DNA from: Paraglaciecola arctica BSs20135
GTDB lineage: Bacteria; Pseudomonadota; Gammaproteobacteria; Enterobacterales; Alteromonadaceae
Reading direction: 5' to 3'
DNA: 64,000 bases
NCBI RefSeq assembly: GCF_000314995.1
Contig: NZ_BAEO01000013.1
Coordinates: 61,834 to 125,833, forward strand
Shown: positions 29,086 through 37,963 of the stretch, piece after piece
Layout: every line of letters starts with the position of its first letter
Numbering within the stretch: position 1 is the stretch's first letter
Made by a program: the position numbers and the translations under genes
Notes under the pieces: model-generated
Told to the model about the DNA's origin: nothing
The model's database searches: none
Seen by the model: the letters and a program-made list of their open reading frames with translations, nothing else

Positions 29086-29403
29086 TTAACCCCAGAGTTT
29101 TTCCAACTGGTAGAAATCTCGGGCTTCGTCTTGCATCACATGTAACACCACGTCACCTAAGTCAACTAACACCCAATCGCCGGTTTCTCGGCCTTCAATA
29201 CTTAAAGGTGCGGTGCCGGCTTGTTTGGCTTCAACTACCACATTTTCGGCAATTGAAATAACATGACGTTTAGAATTACCTGAACAAATTAACATGGTTT
29301 CGGTAACTGAAGATTTTTCTGCAACATCTAAATCAATGATGTCACGGCCTTTTAAGTCTTCGACTTTTTCTATTACAAAGGCTTTTAATTGTTGGTGATC
29401 CAA
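29086..29403 (-). CDS. rsfS: Ribosomal silencing factor RsfS
   Basis: The 105-residue protein binds L14 of the 50S subunit and blocks subunit joining during starvation. It has the family pattern [35 protein letters not shown], and [20 protein letters not shown] followed by [12 protein letters not shown]. The length equals that of E. coli RsfS (YbeB). It sits between nadD and rlmH. Confidence 0.97.
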   Translation of the reverse strand: MDHQQLKAFVIEKVEDLKGRDIIDLDVAEKSSVTETMLICSGNSKRHVISIAENVVVEAKQAGTAPLSIEGRETGDWVLVDLGDVVLHVMQDEARDFYQLEKLWG

Positions 29404-29450
29404 AGGATTTCCTTTTGGTTGAATTTTATACGATTCGAGTTTGACATAGT

Positions 29451-30155
29451 TTAACAGAAATCAGCACTTGGCTGATAGAGCTTATGTTGTTGAATATATT
29501 CTAATATAGTAGCTGGTAAAAAAGACTCAACTGATTGATTTTTCGCTAGTTGTTGCCTGACTTTGCTAGATGACACAGTTAATGTCTGTGTATTGGCCAC
29601 ATAAATGTGTCCAGCGAGACTCTTATGGAGTTCCATAGGATTAAAAATTTGCCTTTTATTTAGTAATGTTTTTAATTTTGAAGAGCCTTCAGCTAGGAGT
29701 TTTGAAGAGCCGTCAGAATGATCCTTGAGATTTTTTACTGATCCACCATTTCTGTCACACACCACAAAATGGCAAAGAGAAAATAGTCTTGGCCAATCGT
29801 GCCAGGTAAACAAGTTTTGTAATGAGTCGGTTCCGATGAAAAAACACAGCGGGGTGGTGGGCATGGCTTCCCGTAATTCTGTTAATGAGTCGACGCTAAA
29901 GGTGGGCTTTCCACGATTGATATCTCTAGAGTCAGGATAAAATAAAGGATGCTCGGCACAAACTAGCTCTACCATCTTAAGCCTATCTTCGCTCGAAGCG
30001 GTGGCCGGATTTTTATGGCTTGGTATGTAACAGGGCATCAAGGCGACTTTTTTGATATTGGCCTTTTTCGCCCCCTCCAGTACTGGGTAAATATGCCCAT
30101 TGTGAATAGGGTCGAAGGTGCCACCAAAAATACCTAAAGGGGGAGCAAGTTGCAT
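29451..30155 (-). CDS. nadD: Nicotinate-mononucleotide adenylyltransferase
   Basis: A 234-residue nucleotidyltransferase that makes deamido-NAD from nicotinate mononucleotide and ATP. GIFGGTFDPIHNGH near the start is the HxGH-type nucleotide-binding motif, with MPCYIPSHK, FFIGTDSLQNLFTWHDW and, near the C-terminus, VSSSKVRQQLAK (the SSTxIR equivalent). Compared with E. coli NadD (213 residues) the middle is enlarged by a polar segment around NLKDHSDGSSKLLAEGSSK. This includes an 8-residue near-duplication, seen in the DNA at 29676-29716. Confidence 0.96.
   Translation of the reverse strand: MQLAPPLGIFGGTFDPIHNGHIYPVLEGAKKANIKKVALMPCYIPSHKNPATASSEDRLKMVELVCAEHPLFYPDSRDINRGKPTFSVDSLTELREAMPTTPLCFFIGTDSLQNLFTWHDWPRLFSLCHFVVCDRNGGSVKNLKDHSDGSSKLLAEGSSKLKTLLNKRQIFNPMELHKSLAGHIYVANTQTLTVSSSKVRQQLAKNQSVESFLPATILEYIQQHKLYQPSADFC
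29676..29716. repeat. Partial tandem duplication (24-base period) inside nadD
   Basis: TTTTGAAGAGCCTTCAG (29676-29692) is repeated as TTTTGAAGAGCCGTCAG (29700-29716), 16 of 17 bases identical, with a period of 24. In the protein it gives E/D-GSSK twice, eight residues apart, within a surface-loop insertion. The reading frame is kept. Confidence 0.8.
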
Positions 30156-30169
30156 GTAATTAAATCCCC

Positions 30170-31207
30170 CTAATCTAAAATACCATAATCTAAAGGCACG
30201 TTATTTAGTGAACATGGAACAAAGAGTAAACATAAATGACATAATTCCACATAAGGACGCACCACTTGCGATTGTTTGATGGCGCTATCAAATTCAGTTA
30301 ATTTTTGCTGTAGTTCTCGCATATGCTCTAAGGATAAACGTTGTAATGCTGATTGATATAAAGGTTGGCGGCTTTTCCATATACGGTGCTGATTCCAGTT
30401 AATGGTTTTACCTTGCTTGCGGTCAAATAATATCGCTTGCAAGGTTTGCCACTCTCGGGTTAATGCCCAAACTATAATATTAGGTTCGACACCCTCGCTT
30501 TCTAAGCGATAAAGCATTTTGACTGCTTTTTGAGCGTCTCCGCTGAGTAAAACATCGATTAATTGAAACACAGTGAATCTGGATTGATCAACTACCGCTT
30601 GTTCTACCTGTACGTAAGTAGGGTTGCCTTGCGGATAAAGCAGCATTAACTTTTGGATTTCTTGTTTGGCTGCCAGTAAATTGCCTTCACAGTAGTCAAC
30701 CAATAACTGTGAAACTTGTTGACTTGGCTGCATGCCTGCAAGGCGCATTTGGTTATTTAGCCACTGATATAAGGCATTACCTTCTAATGGATAACAAGGC
30801 ACATAGACGGCGAATTTGTCCACTGCCTTAAACCATTTGGTGTTTTGAACATCCTTACCGATTTTGCCACCATGTAACACAATCAGCACATCAGGATTAA
30901 TTTTTTGCGCTAACGCACTTAATACTTTGCTACCTTCAGCGCCAGGTTTTCCTGTGGGTAATTCGAGCTCAATAATTTGCTTACTAGAAAACAGCGACAA
31001 GGTTTGAGTTGCTTCGATCAGAGTGTCCCAGCTAAATTGGCCATCTGCCACTAAAGACTGGCGTTCGTCAAAGCCTTGGGTTAATGCTGCGCTTCGAATT
31101 AACTCTATACATTCGAGTTTTTGTTGCGGCTCATCACCAAAAATTAAATAAAAAGGCTTTAGCTCTGAGGAGGCTTCAAGATTAAAACGGTTTGGATAAA
31201 CCTGCAT
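30170..31207 (-). CDS. holA: DNA polymerase III delta subunit
   Basis: The 345-residue clamp-loader subunit opens the beta sliding clamp. N-terminal pieces LKPFYLIFGDEPQQKLECIE and QGFDERQSLVADGQFSWDTL are typical of HolA, followed by SLFSSKQIIELELPTGKPG, and in the C-terminal collar domain VFQLIDVLLSGDAQKAVKML and EGVEPNIIVWALTREW. The order lptE-holA-nadD is the one known from E. coli, and its start overlaps the lptE stop by one base. Confidence 0.95.
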   Translation of the reverse strand: MQVYPNRFNLEASSELKPFYLIFGDEPQQKLECIELIRSAALTQGFDERQSLVADGQFSWDTLIEATQTLSLFSSKQIIELELPTGKPGAEGSKVLSALAQKINPDVLIVLHGGKIGKDVQNTKWFKAVDKFAVYVPCYPLEGNALYQWLNNQMRLAGMQPSQQVSQLLVDYCEGNLLAAKQEIQKLMLLYPQGNPTYVQVEQAVVDQSRFTVFQLIDVLLSGDAQKAVKMLYRLESEGVEPNIIVWALTREWQTLQAILFDRKQGKTINWNQHRIWKSRQPLYQSALQRLSLEHMRELQQKLTEFDSAIKQSQVVRPYVELCHLCLLFVPCSLNNVPLDYGILD

Positions 31208-31746
31208 TAGCCACCTGTAGTCTGTTGCCAGTTACTATAAGAGCTGGCAATTTGGCGGATAATGCGATTGGATGCTTCTTGGCGCATTTCGTTTTGGATC
31301 AAGTCCAATTCACGAGATTTAGCTAACACCGCATTTGGATCGTCTTGGTATTCCCTTGTGACATCAAACTCTATTTCTTGCGCATCTAGTGCGGGAAATT
31401 GGATTTGATATTTTATGGTATATACTAATTCGTATTCTGCTACTTGCCCAGTTGAAAATAGTGATAACAAACGTCTTTCAAGCTTGTCAGATGTTAAATA
31501 AACAACGACAGCGATTTGTTGCTCAGCTCGATTAACACTGGCTGTGTTATCCAAGACTTCTATGTTAAATCCTTGTAGCTGTTTCCACAAAATTCGATAT
31601 AGCGGGGTGTTTTTTTGCGCCGCCAATAATTGCAGTTGCCCAATATCTGCAGGCAGTCCGTAATCGCCGCGTAACTTAAAGCCGCATCCCACTATCGTGA
31701 AAATGATAGTGAGAATACAGACTTTTAGGCGTAAGCGTTTTAGCAC
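31207..31746 (-). CDS. lptE: LPS-assembly lipoprotein LptE
   Basis: A 179-residue outer-membrane lipoprotein that plugs the LptD barrel and helps insert lipopolysaccharide. The signal (LRLKVCILTIIFTIVGC) ends in a lipobox Cys, followed by GFKLRGDYGLPADIGQL, the family hallmark. Later segments (TSDKLERRLLSLFSTGQVAE, FDVTREYQDDPNAVLAKSRE) also fit. It starts one base after the leuS stop, so it is translationally linked. Confidence 0.95.
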   Translation of the reverse strand: MLKRLRLKVCILTIIFTIVGCGFKLRGDYGLPADIGQLQLLAAQKNTPLYRILWKQLQGFNIEVLDNTASVNRAEQQIAVVVYLTSDKLERRLLSLFSTGQVAEYELVYTIKYQIQFPALDAQEIEFDVTREYQDDPNAVLAKSRELDLIQNEMRQEASNRIIRQIASSYSNWQQTTGG

Positions 31747-31747
31747 C

Positions 31748-34351
31748 TTAATTCGCCACTATGTTGAGCAATCTACCCGGTATATAGATGACTTTTCGAA
31801 TAGTTTTGCCATCTGTATGTTGCTGCACATTTTGTTCTGCTAAACCCATAGACTCAACTTGCTCTTGTGTGGCATCAGCAGCGACAGTAATTTTAGATCT
31901 AACTTTGCCATTCACTTGTACCACTATTAGCTTTTCGTCTTCAATCATGGCGTCAGCTTCAGCCAAAGGCCATGGTGCAGTTTCGACAGGATTTTTATGG
32001 CCTAAGTCTTTCCACATTACATGACAAATATGTGGTGCGATAGGCGTTAATAACAAGACTATTGAATCTATGCCCTCGCGTAATACGGCTAAATCTTGTG
32101 CCGAAGTATTAGCTGCTTTTTGCAAATGATTAAGCAATTCCATGGTGGCAGCAACAGCCGTATTAAATGTTTGGCGACGACCAATATCATCACTGACTTT
32201 TTCAATGGTTTTATGCACTAAACGTCTGAGGTTTTTTTGCTCGCCAGATAAATTCGCTTTATCTAGAGGGGCTATTTCTCCAGCTTCTAAGTGATCTTGT
32301 ACTAAGTTCCAAAGGCGTTTTACAAACCTGTGTGCACCTTCAACCCCAGAATCAATCCATTCCAGTGTTTGTTCAGGTGGTGCTGCAAACATAGTAAACA
32401 CGCGAATGGTATCAGCACCGTATAGATCAATCACTTGCTGTGGATCGATACCATTATTTTTCGACTTGGACATTTTAATCATGCCATGATGGATCACTTC
32501 CTTACCATCAGACTCAAGTATAGATTTGATGATCCTACCTTTATCATCTTTTTCACTGATAACATCAGCAGGTGAATACCATTCTTTTTTGCCTGCCGCA
32601 TCTTCACGATAAAACGAATCAGCCAACACCATACCCTGACATAACAAACGCTTGTAAGGCTCATCTGATTGTACCAATCCTTCGTCACGCATTAATTTGT
32701 GAAAAAATCGTGAGTACAATAAATGCAAGATAGCGTGTTCGATCCCACCTACATATTGATCAACAGGTAACCAATAGTTTGCCTGCTCTGGGTCCAACAT
32801 AGTTTGATCGTTTTGCGCACTGCAAAAACGAGCGTAATACCATGATGATTCCATAAAGGTATCAAAAGTATCGGTTTCTCTTAAAGCGGGTTGCCCTTTA
32901 TATTCGGTTTTTGCCCATTCAGGGTCGGCTTTGATGGGAGAAATTACCCCGTTCATATGCACATCTTCTGGCAATACAACTGGTAATTGGTCGGTAGGTA
33001 CGGGTACTGACTCGCCATTTTCTAAATTCAACATTGGGATAGGGCTGCCCCAATAGCGTTGTCGTGAAACGCCCCAATCCCTTAAACGATAATTGATTTT
33101 CTTTTGACCTTTACCTTGCTCGATAAGCGCTTGGGCAATTTTATCAAAGGCTTGTTCTGAGGTCAGGCCATCAAATTCACCAGAGTTAACCAATAGGCCT
33201 TTTTCGGTAAACGCCCCTTGGCTTAAATCGCACTCAAGGGTATTTTGCGCATCGCCTTGGATCACTTGTTTTATTTCAAGTTTGTATTTAGTGGCAAATT
33301 CCCAATCTCGTTGGTCGTGTCCTGGTACGGCCATCACTGCGCCTGATCCATAACCCATCAATACAAAGTTGGCGACCCAAACAGGTACTTTGTCGCCAGT
33401 CAAAGGATGAATGGCGAAATATCCAGTAGCGCAGCCTTTCTTTTCCATGGTGGCCATGTCAGCTTCGGCCACTTTTGTGGTTTTGCATTCTTCAATAAAT
33501 GTCGCTAAATCATTATTCGTTTTGGCGGCTTCTAGAGCAATAGGATGTTGCGCTGCAACGGCAACATAAGTCACACCTAATAAAGTATCAGGGCGAGTGG
33601 TATACACATCAAAATTTGTGAGTTCAGCCACTGTTTGTTCAAGTGCGAAAGTTATTTCTACGCCTTCTGAACGGCCAATCCAGTTTTTTTGCATAGCGCG
33701 AACTTGTTCTGGCCATTCTTCTAATTGTTCTAAATCATCGAGCAATTCTTCCGCATAGTCTGTGATTTTAACAAACCACTGAGGTATCTCTTTTTGTTCC
33801 ACTAAGGCACCCGAACGCCAGCCGCGTCCGTCAATCACTTGCTCGTTAGCTAGAACCGTATGATCTACGGGATCCCAATTAACTGTAGAATTTTTTTTGT
33901 AGACTAAGCCTTTTTCGAATAAGCGGGTAAAAAACCATTGTTCCCAGCGGTAATAATCCTTTTTACAGGTGGCGATTTCGCGATCCCAGTCGTAACCAAA
34001 TCCCAAGGTTTTTAATTGGGTTTTCATATACTCAATATTTGAGTAAGTCCATTTGGCTGGCGCAGTATTATTGTTAATCGCCGCATTTTCTGCCGGTAAT
34101 CCAAAAGCATCCCAACCCATAGGTTGTAATACGTTTTTCCCCAACATTCTTTGATGACGGCTGATCACATCACCAATAGTATAATTGCGAACATGCCCCA
34201 TGTGTAAACGACCACTTGGATAAGGAAACATAGAAAGGCAATAGAATTTTTCTTTATCAGCGTCTTCAGTTGCTTTAAAAGTCTGCTGAGTTTCCCAGTA
34301 GGCTTGAACCTCTTTTTCGATTTCTTGAGGTTGGTACTGTTTTTCGGCCAT
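31748..34351 (-). CDS. leuS: Leucyl-tRNA synthetase
   Basis: An 867-residue class Ia synthetase. The HIGH motif appears as [15 protein letters not shown] (about residue 42). The editing domain contains [20 protein letters not shown] and [20 protein letters not shown]. The KMSKS loop is [13 protein letters not shown] (about residue 620). The C-terminal domain ends [20 protein letters not shown]. It is the first gene of the leftward leuS-lptE-holA-nadD-rsfS-rlmH-mrdA-rodA unit, with its promoter presumably in the gap beyond 34351. Confidence 0.98.
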   Translation of the reverse strand: MAEKQYQPQEIEKEVQAYWETQQTFKATEDADKEKFYCLSMFPYPSGRLHMGHVRNYTIGDVISRHQRMLGKNVLQPMGWDAFGLPAENAAINNNTAPAKWTYSNIEYMKTQLKTLGFGYDWDREIATCKKDYYRWEQWFFTRLFEKGLVYKKNSTVNWDPVDHTVLANEQVIDGRGWRSGALVEQKEIPQWFVKITDYAEELLDDLEQLEEWPEQVRAMQKNWIGRSEGVEITFALEQTVAELTNFDVYTTRPDTLLGVTYVAVAAQHPIALEAAKTNNDLATFIEECKTTKVAEADMATMEKKGCATGYFAIHPLTGDKVPVWVANFVLMGYGSGAVMAVPGHDQRDWEFATKYKLEIKQVIQGDAQNTLECDLSQGAFTEKGLLVNSGEFDGLTSEQAFDKIAQALIEQGKGQKKINYRLRDWGVSRQRYWGSPIPMLNLENGESVPVPTDQLPVVLPEDVHMNGVISPIKADPEWAKTEYKGQPALRETDTFDTFMESSWYYARFCSAQNDQTMLDPEQANYWLPVDQYVGGIEHAILHLLYSRFFHKLMRDEGLVQSDEPYKRLLCQGMVLADSFYREDAAGKKEWYSPADVISEKDDKGRIIKSILESDGKEVIHHGMIKMSKSKNNGIDPQQVIDLYGADTIRVFTMFAAPPEQTLEWIDSGVEGAHRFVKRLWNLVQDHLEAGEIAPLDKANLSGEQKNLRRLVHKTIEKVSDDIGRRQTFNTAVAATMELLNHLQKAANTSAQDLAVLREGIDSIVLLLTPIAPHICHVMWKDLGHKNPVETAPWPLAEADAMIEDEKLIVVQVNGKVRSKITVAADATQEQVESMGLAEQNVQQHTDGKTIRKVIYIPGRLLNIVAN

Positions 34352-34691
34352 TAAAAAAGATTTCCGTGACTAGAGGGATAAGGTCAAAACGACCCTAAAC
34401 AATGATATAAAATTTAGCTTGTTAGAATACCTTAGCGTATCCCATGCTAACAATAGTAAATACGTGATTTATCGAGCTTATTCTGAAGTTTTTAGGAGTA
34501 TTCACTGTTTTATGACTAAATGGCTAATTTTTAACCTGTTAAAGGTTCGCTATTGGTTTAGCCATAATTTCTGTGATTTGTATTAAAAGTAGACACTTTT
34601 CCAGATTATTTTCGTATCCGTTTGACAGCCTGCTGATTACGGGTTTCACTAATTGGTATATTCCTCATTTGTCGTAATTAAGCCTTCTAAC
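34352..34691. other. Divergent intergenic region leuS / Lon-like protease
   Basis: About 340 bases between two divergent genes. It is AT-rich, without a coding frame of note and without a clear hairpin. It presumably carries both promoters; no operator could be recognised. Confidence 0.4.
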
Positions 34692-37079
34692 ATGCAAAGC
34701 AAATATGCCTTACATCTGCAGCAACTGACTGCAAAACCCAGTAGACGTTTGATTAATCAAGCGCTAAAAGATCAGGATGCGTTAAATTCCACTTTTATCG
34801 GTCAGGATAGGGCGCGTGACGCTTTGTCTTTTGGTTTAGGTATAGACGCGCGAGGATACAATCTTTATGTGATGGGCGAACAAGCCACTGGGCGTTTTAC
34901 CTTAGTACATGAATTTATTGATAAATATGTGAGTAAAACCGTCACACCTGATGATTGGTGTTATATCAATAATTTTGAAGATGAACGTGAACCTTTTTCT
35001 TTAAGGTTGAAGGCTGGAGAAAGTAAAAATCTCAGCAAAGACCTCGAAAATTTGGTGGATGAATTATTAGATACTTTTCCTGCAGCATTCGATAATCCTG
35101 GTTATCAGCGAAAAAAAGCGGCGATCACCCGTGAATTTGATCAAGGGTATGACAAAGCCATTGATGAAGTTGAAAAACTCGCACAACAACAAAGTGTGGC
35201 TTTGAATGAAGACGGTGGCACTATTACTTTTTCGCCGATTGTGGATGGAAACCTTGTTAGCGATGAAGACTTTGCAAAAGTATCAGATCAAGAGCGGCAA
35301 CATTATTATCAATTAATTGATGATCTAGAAAAAAAATTAAGCGAAGCGTTAATTGAGTTACCTAAATGGAAACGAGCCACGGCTGAAAAACTAAGATCAT
35401 TAAAAAAGGAAACGGCAGAGCAGGGCATTAAGCCTCTACTAAAAGATTTAGAGCACAAATATTCATCTGACTTGGCTATCTTAAAATTTCTACGTCAGCT
35501 TAAGCCACATTTAGTTGAAACTGTGGTTGAAGTATTAGCTGACGATAAAAAAGATGAAAAACACGACGAATACGATAAACGTTCTATTTTAGAAGAACAG
35601 TATTTACCGAATATTATAGTGTCACATGAATTAAACAGCGGCTCTCCGGTGGTCTATGAGCCTAACCCAACCCATCAAAATTTGTTTGGTCGGGTTGAAT
35701 ATACCAATATTCAAGGGTCGGTTTTTACTAATTATCGGATGATCAGGCCAGGTGCAATGCATCGGGCAAATGGTGGCTATTTACTGCTAGATGTAGACAA
35801 ACTCATTGAACAACCTTTTGCCTGGGAAACCCTTAAATTAGTATTGAAATTTGGTTCCTTGAAAATGGATTTGCCACAGCATGAAGTAGGCATGGTGAAT
35901 TCTATTACCCTTAATCCACAGCAAATACCTATAGATGTCAAAGTGATATTGTTGGGCTCCCGCGACCTTTATTACACCTTGCAAGATTACGACGATGAAT
36001 TTTATGAGTTGTTTAGGGTGTTAGTGGATTTTGACCACGAGATCCCCTTAGATAAAAAAACCTTATTTGATTTTGTTGGGCGCGTCAGAATTCAAGTAAA
36101 AGAGTTGGGTTTACACAGTATTTCGGCAAAAGCCATGTATCGATTAGTAGAATACAGTTTGCGTCTTGCAGAACATCAACAACGTTTATCTGCGCGTTTT
36201 TCAGACGTGATTGAGTTACTCCATGAGGCCGAATATTTTTGTAGACAAAAGCATTCTCAAGAACTCGATGTGACTCATCTTGAGTCTGCATTGGCGGCAA
36301 AAACCCATCGCACGGGGCGAGTTAGTGAAGCCGTTTTAGATGATATTAAACAAGGCCAAATTCTGATTGCCACCCAAGGTATAGACGTAGGTAAAGTGAA
36401 TGGCCTAACGGTCCTAGAAATCGGCGATAGTATGTTTGGCACACCAGCGCGCATCACCTCAACAGTATATGCAGGCGCCAATGGTGTAGTAGATATTGAG
36501 CGGGAGGTCGAACTCGGTCAACCTAGTCATTCTAAAGGTGTGATGTTATTAACTGGGTATTTAGGACACAAATATGCGCAGTTATTTCCGTTAACCTTAT
36601 CAGCTAATATTGCTATCGAGCAGTCTTATGGACACATAGACGGAGATAGTGCGTCATTGGCAGAATTGGTCGCGCTAATTTCAGCACTTACCAAAATGCC
36701 TGTTCGTCAAGACTTAGCGATTACCGGTTCAATCAATCAATATGGCCAAGTGCAGTCTGTAGGTGGTGTGAATGAAAAAATTGAGGGTTTCTTTAAACTT
36801 TGCCAACATCGTGGGTTAACGGGCACTCAAGGGGTGATTATTCCGAAATCTAATCAAGTAAATCTTATGCTTGATAAAGAAGTGTTAGCAGCGGTAAAAG
36901 CGCAAAAATTCCATATATGTGTGGTTGAAACTGTTGATGATGCGCTGACGTTGTTGATGGACAAAGAGGCGGGTGTACATAATACCAAAGGCCGATATCC
37001 AAAAGGTTCGGTTAATTATATGGCGGTTTCAAGCTTGCTGAATATTGCCAATATAGTAGCCGGTGCAGATGATGAGTAA
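34692..37079 (+). CDS. Lon-like ATP-dependent protease (AAA_32 / YcbZ family)
   Basis: A protein of about 795 residues from the ATG at 34692; a TTG at 34653 would add 13. The N-terminal P-loop region reads YNLYVMGEQATGRFTLV, where the Walker A lysine is replaced by Arg, as I recall for this YcbZ-type group. A long helical insertion follows, then PGAMHRANGGYLLLDVDKL and VKVILLGSRDLYYTL of the AAA core. The C-terminal S16 peptidase domain has the catalytic Ser in IDGDSASLAELVAL and Lys in VGGVNEKIEGFF. It degrades unfolded or specific substrates in the cytoplasm; targets unknown. Confidence 0.9.
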   Translation: MQSKYALHLQQLTAKPSRRLINQALKDQDALNSTFIGQDRARDALSFGLGIDARGYNLYVMGEQATGRFTLVHEFIDKYVSKTVTPDDWCYINNFEDEREPFSLRLKAGESKNLSKDLENLVDELLDTFPAAFDNPGYQRKKAAITREFDQGYDKAIDEVEKLAQQQSVALNEDGGTITFSPIVDGNLVSDEDFAKVSDQERQHYYQLIDDLEKKLSEALIELPKWKRATAEKLRSLKKETAEQGIKPLLKDLEHKYSSDLAILKFLRQLKPHLVETVVEVLADDKKDEKHDEYDKRSILEEQYLPNIIVSHELNSGSPVVYEPNPTHQNLFGRVEYTNIQGSVFTNYRMIRPGAMHRANGGYLLLDVDKLIEQPFAWETLKLVLKFGSLKMDLPQHEVGMVNSITLNPQQIPIDVKVILLGSRDLYYTLQDYDDEFYELFRVLVDFDHEIPLDKKTLFDFVGRVRIQVKELGLHSISAKAMYRLVEYSLRLAEHQQRLSARFSDVIELLHEAEYFCRQKHSQELDVTHLESALAAKTHRTGRVSEAVLDDIKQGQILIATQGIDVGKVNGLTVLEIGDSMFGTPARITSTVYAGANGVVDIEREVELGQPSHSKGVMLLTGYLGHKYAQLFPLTLSANIAIEQSYGHIDGDSASLAELVALISALTKMPVRQDLAITGSINQYGQVQSVGGVNEKIEGFFKLCQHRGLTGTQGVIIPKSNQVNLMLDKEVLAAVKAQKFHICVVETVDDALTLLMDKEAGVHNTKGRYPKGSVNYMAVSSLLNIANIVAGADDE

Positions 37080-37146
37080 GTTCATATATACCCTTAATAA
37101 CTCTAAATGCGTGGTTCAGATAGGGGATAAAAAAAGCAAAAGGTTA

Positions 37147-37295
37147 TTCACCACAGAGAACACAGAGCGCTGCGCTACACAGAGGAAGGAAATTAAGATG
37201 AATTGTTATAAATAGGGGGAACACTGATGAGTTTCGGTTTTAACCTGTAACTTGTTTGATGTTTTTCTCTGTGTACTTTGTGCCCTCTGTGGTTC
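37147..37295. repeat. Short element with inverted CCACAGAG-type arms
   Basis: The left arm (37147-37190) reads TTCACCACAGAGAACACAGA and then a second ACACAGAG unit; the right arm (37266-37295) reads CTCTGTGTACTTTGTG and ends CCTCTGTGGTT. They are inverse versions of the same units, about 75 bases apart, and match the arms at 1447-1480 and 1997-2026. This fills most of the 344-base gap upstream of the SlyD gene, in which no gene is seen. Confidence 0.65.
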
Positions 37296-37423
37296 AAACG
37301 CTTTACTTTTAGCCTTTTGCTTTTTATTTTTTATATACCCAATACCTTGAGTTTAAATTCTCAACAGTGAAGCATTATTCTGTTAGGATCTTGCCATTAT
37401 TTTTTACTTTATAAGATCATATT

Positions 37424-37915
37424 ATGAAAATTTCAAAAGGCACAGTTGTACAATTCCATTATCGAATCAAAGATTTAGACGGCAAAGAGTTAGAATCTAA
37501 TTTTAATGATCAAGCCGTTGCTTATCTCCATGGTTATAACAATATGATGCCAGGTATCGAAAAATCTTTAGAGTCTATGTCAAAGGGAGACTTGCTTGAA
37601 GCTGAATTGGAAGCCGCAGAAACCTACGGTGAAATCCAGCCAGACAGTGAACAGCGTATCCCTGTAAAACATTTACTCAGTGCTGAGAAAAAACCTAAAT
37701 GGAAAGCGGGAATGACAGCTGTAGTTAATTCAGAGCAAGGTCAGCGTGAAGTGACAATTCTTAAAGTAGGCAAATTTATGGTAACCATAGATACTAACCA
37801 TCCTTTAGCGGGTAAAACCTTACAATTTGAATTTCAAGTTGATGATGTACGTGCAGCAACCGATGAAGAAATTGAGCATGGTCATGCCCATGGTGCTGGT
37901 GGACATCACCACTAG
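37424..37915 (+). CDS. slyD: SlyD-type FKBP peptidyl-prolyl isomerase
   Basis: The 163-residue cytoplasmic protein combines an FKBP domain (GTVVQFHYRIKDLDGKELES, ...GYNNMMPGIEKSLESMSKGD) interrupted by the IF chaperone insertion (AETYGEIQPDSEQRIPVKHL, VNSEQGQREVTILKVGKFMV), as in SlyD. NHPLAGKTLQFEFQVDDVRA closes the domain. The tail is short but histidine-rich (EIEHGHAHGAGGHHH), so it may bind nickel like the longer tail of E. coli SlyD (196 residues). Single gene, convergent with the TPR-GGDEF gene. Confidence 0.93.
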   Translation: MKISKGTVVQFHYRIKDLDGKELESNFNDQAVAYLHGYNNMMPGIEKSLESMSKGDLLEAELEAAETYGEIQPDSEQRIPVKHLLSAEKKPKWKAGMTAVVNSEQGQREVTILKVGKFMVTIDTNHPLAGKTLQFEFQVDDVRAATDEEIEHGHAHGAGGHHH

Positions 37916-37963
37916 AATACAAACTTAAATTATCAAAGGATAATGGGGAAAAAATGGCTGGTA

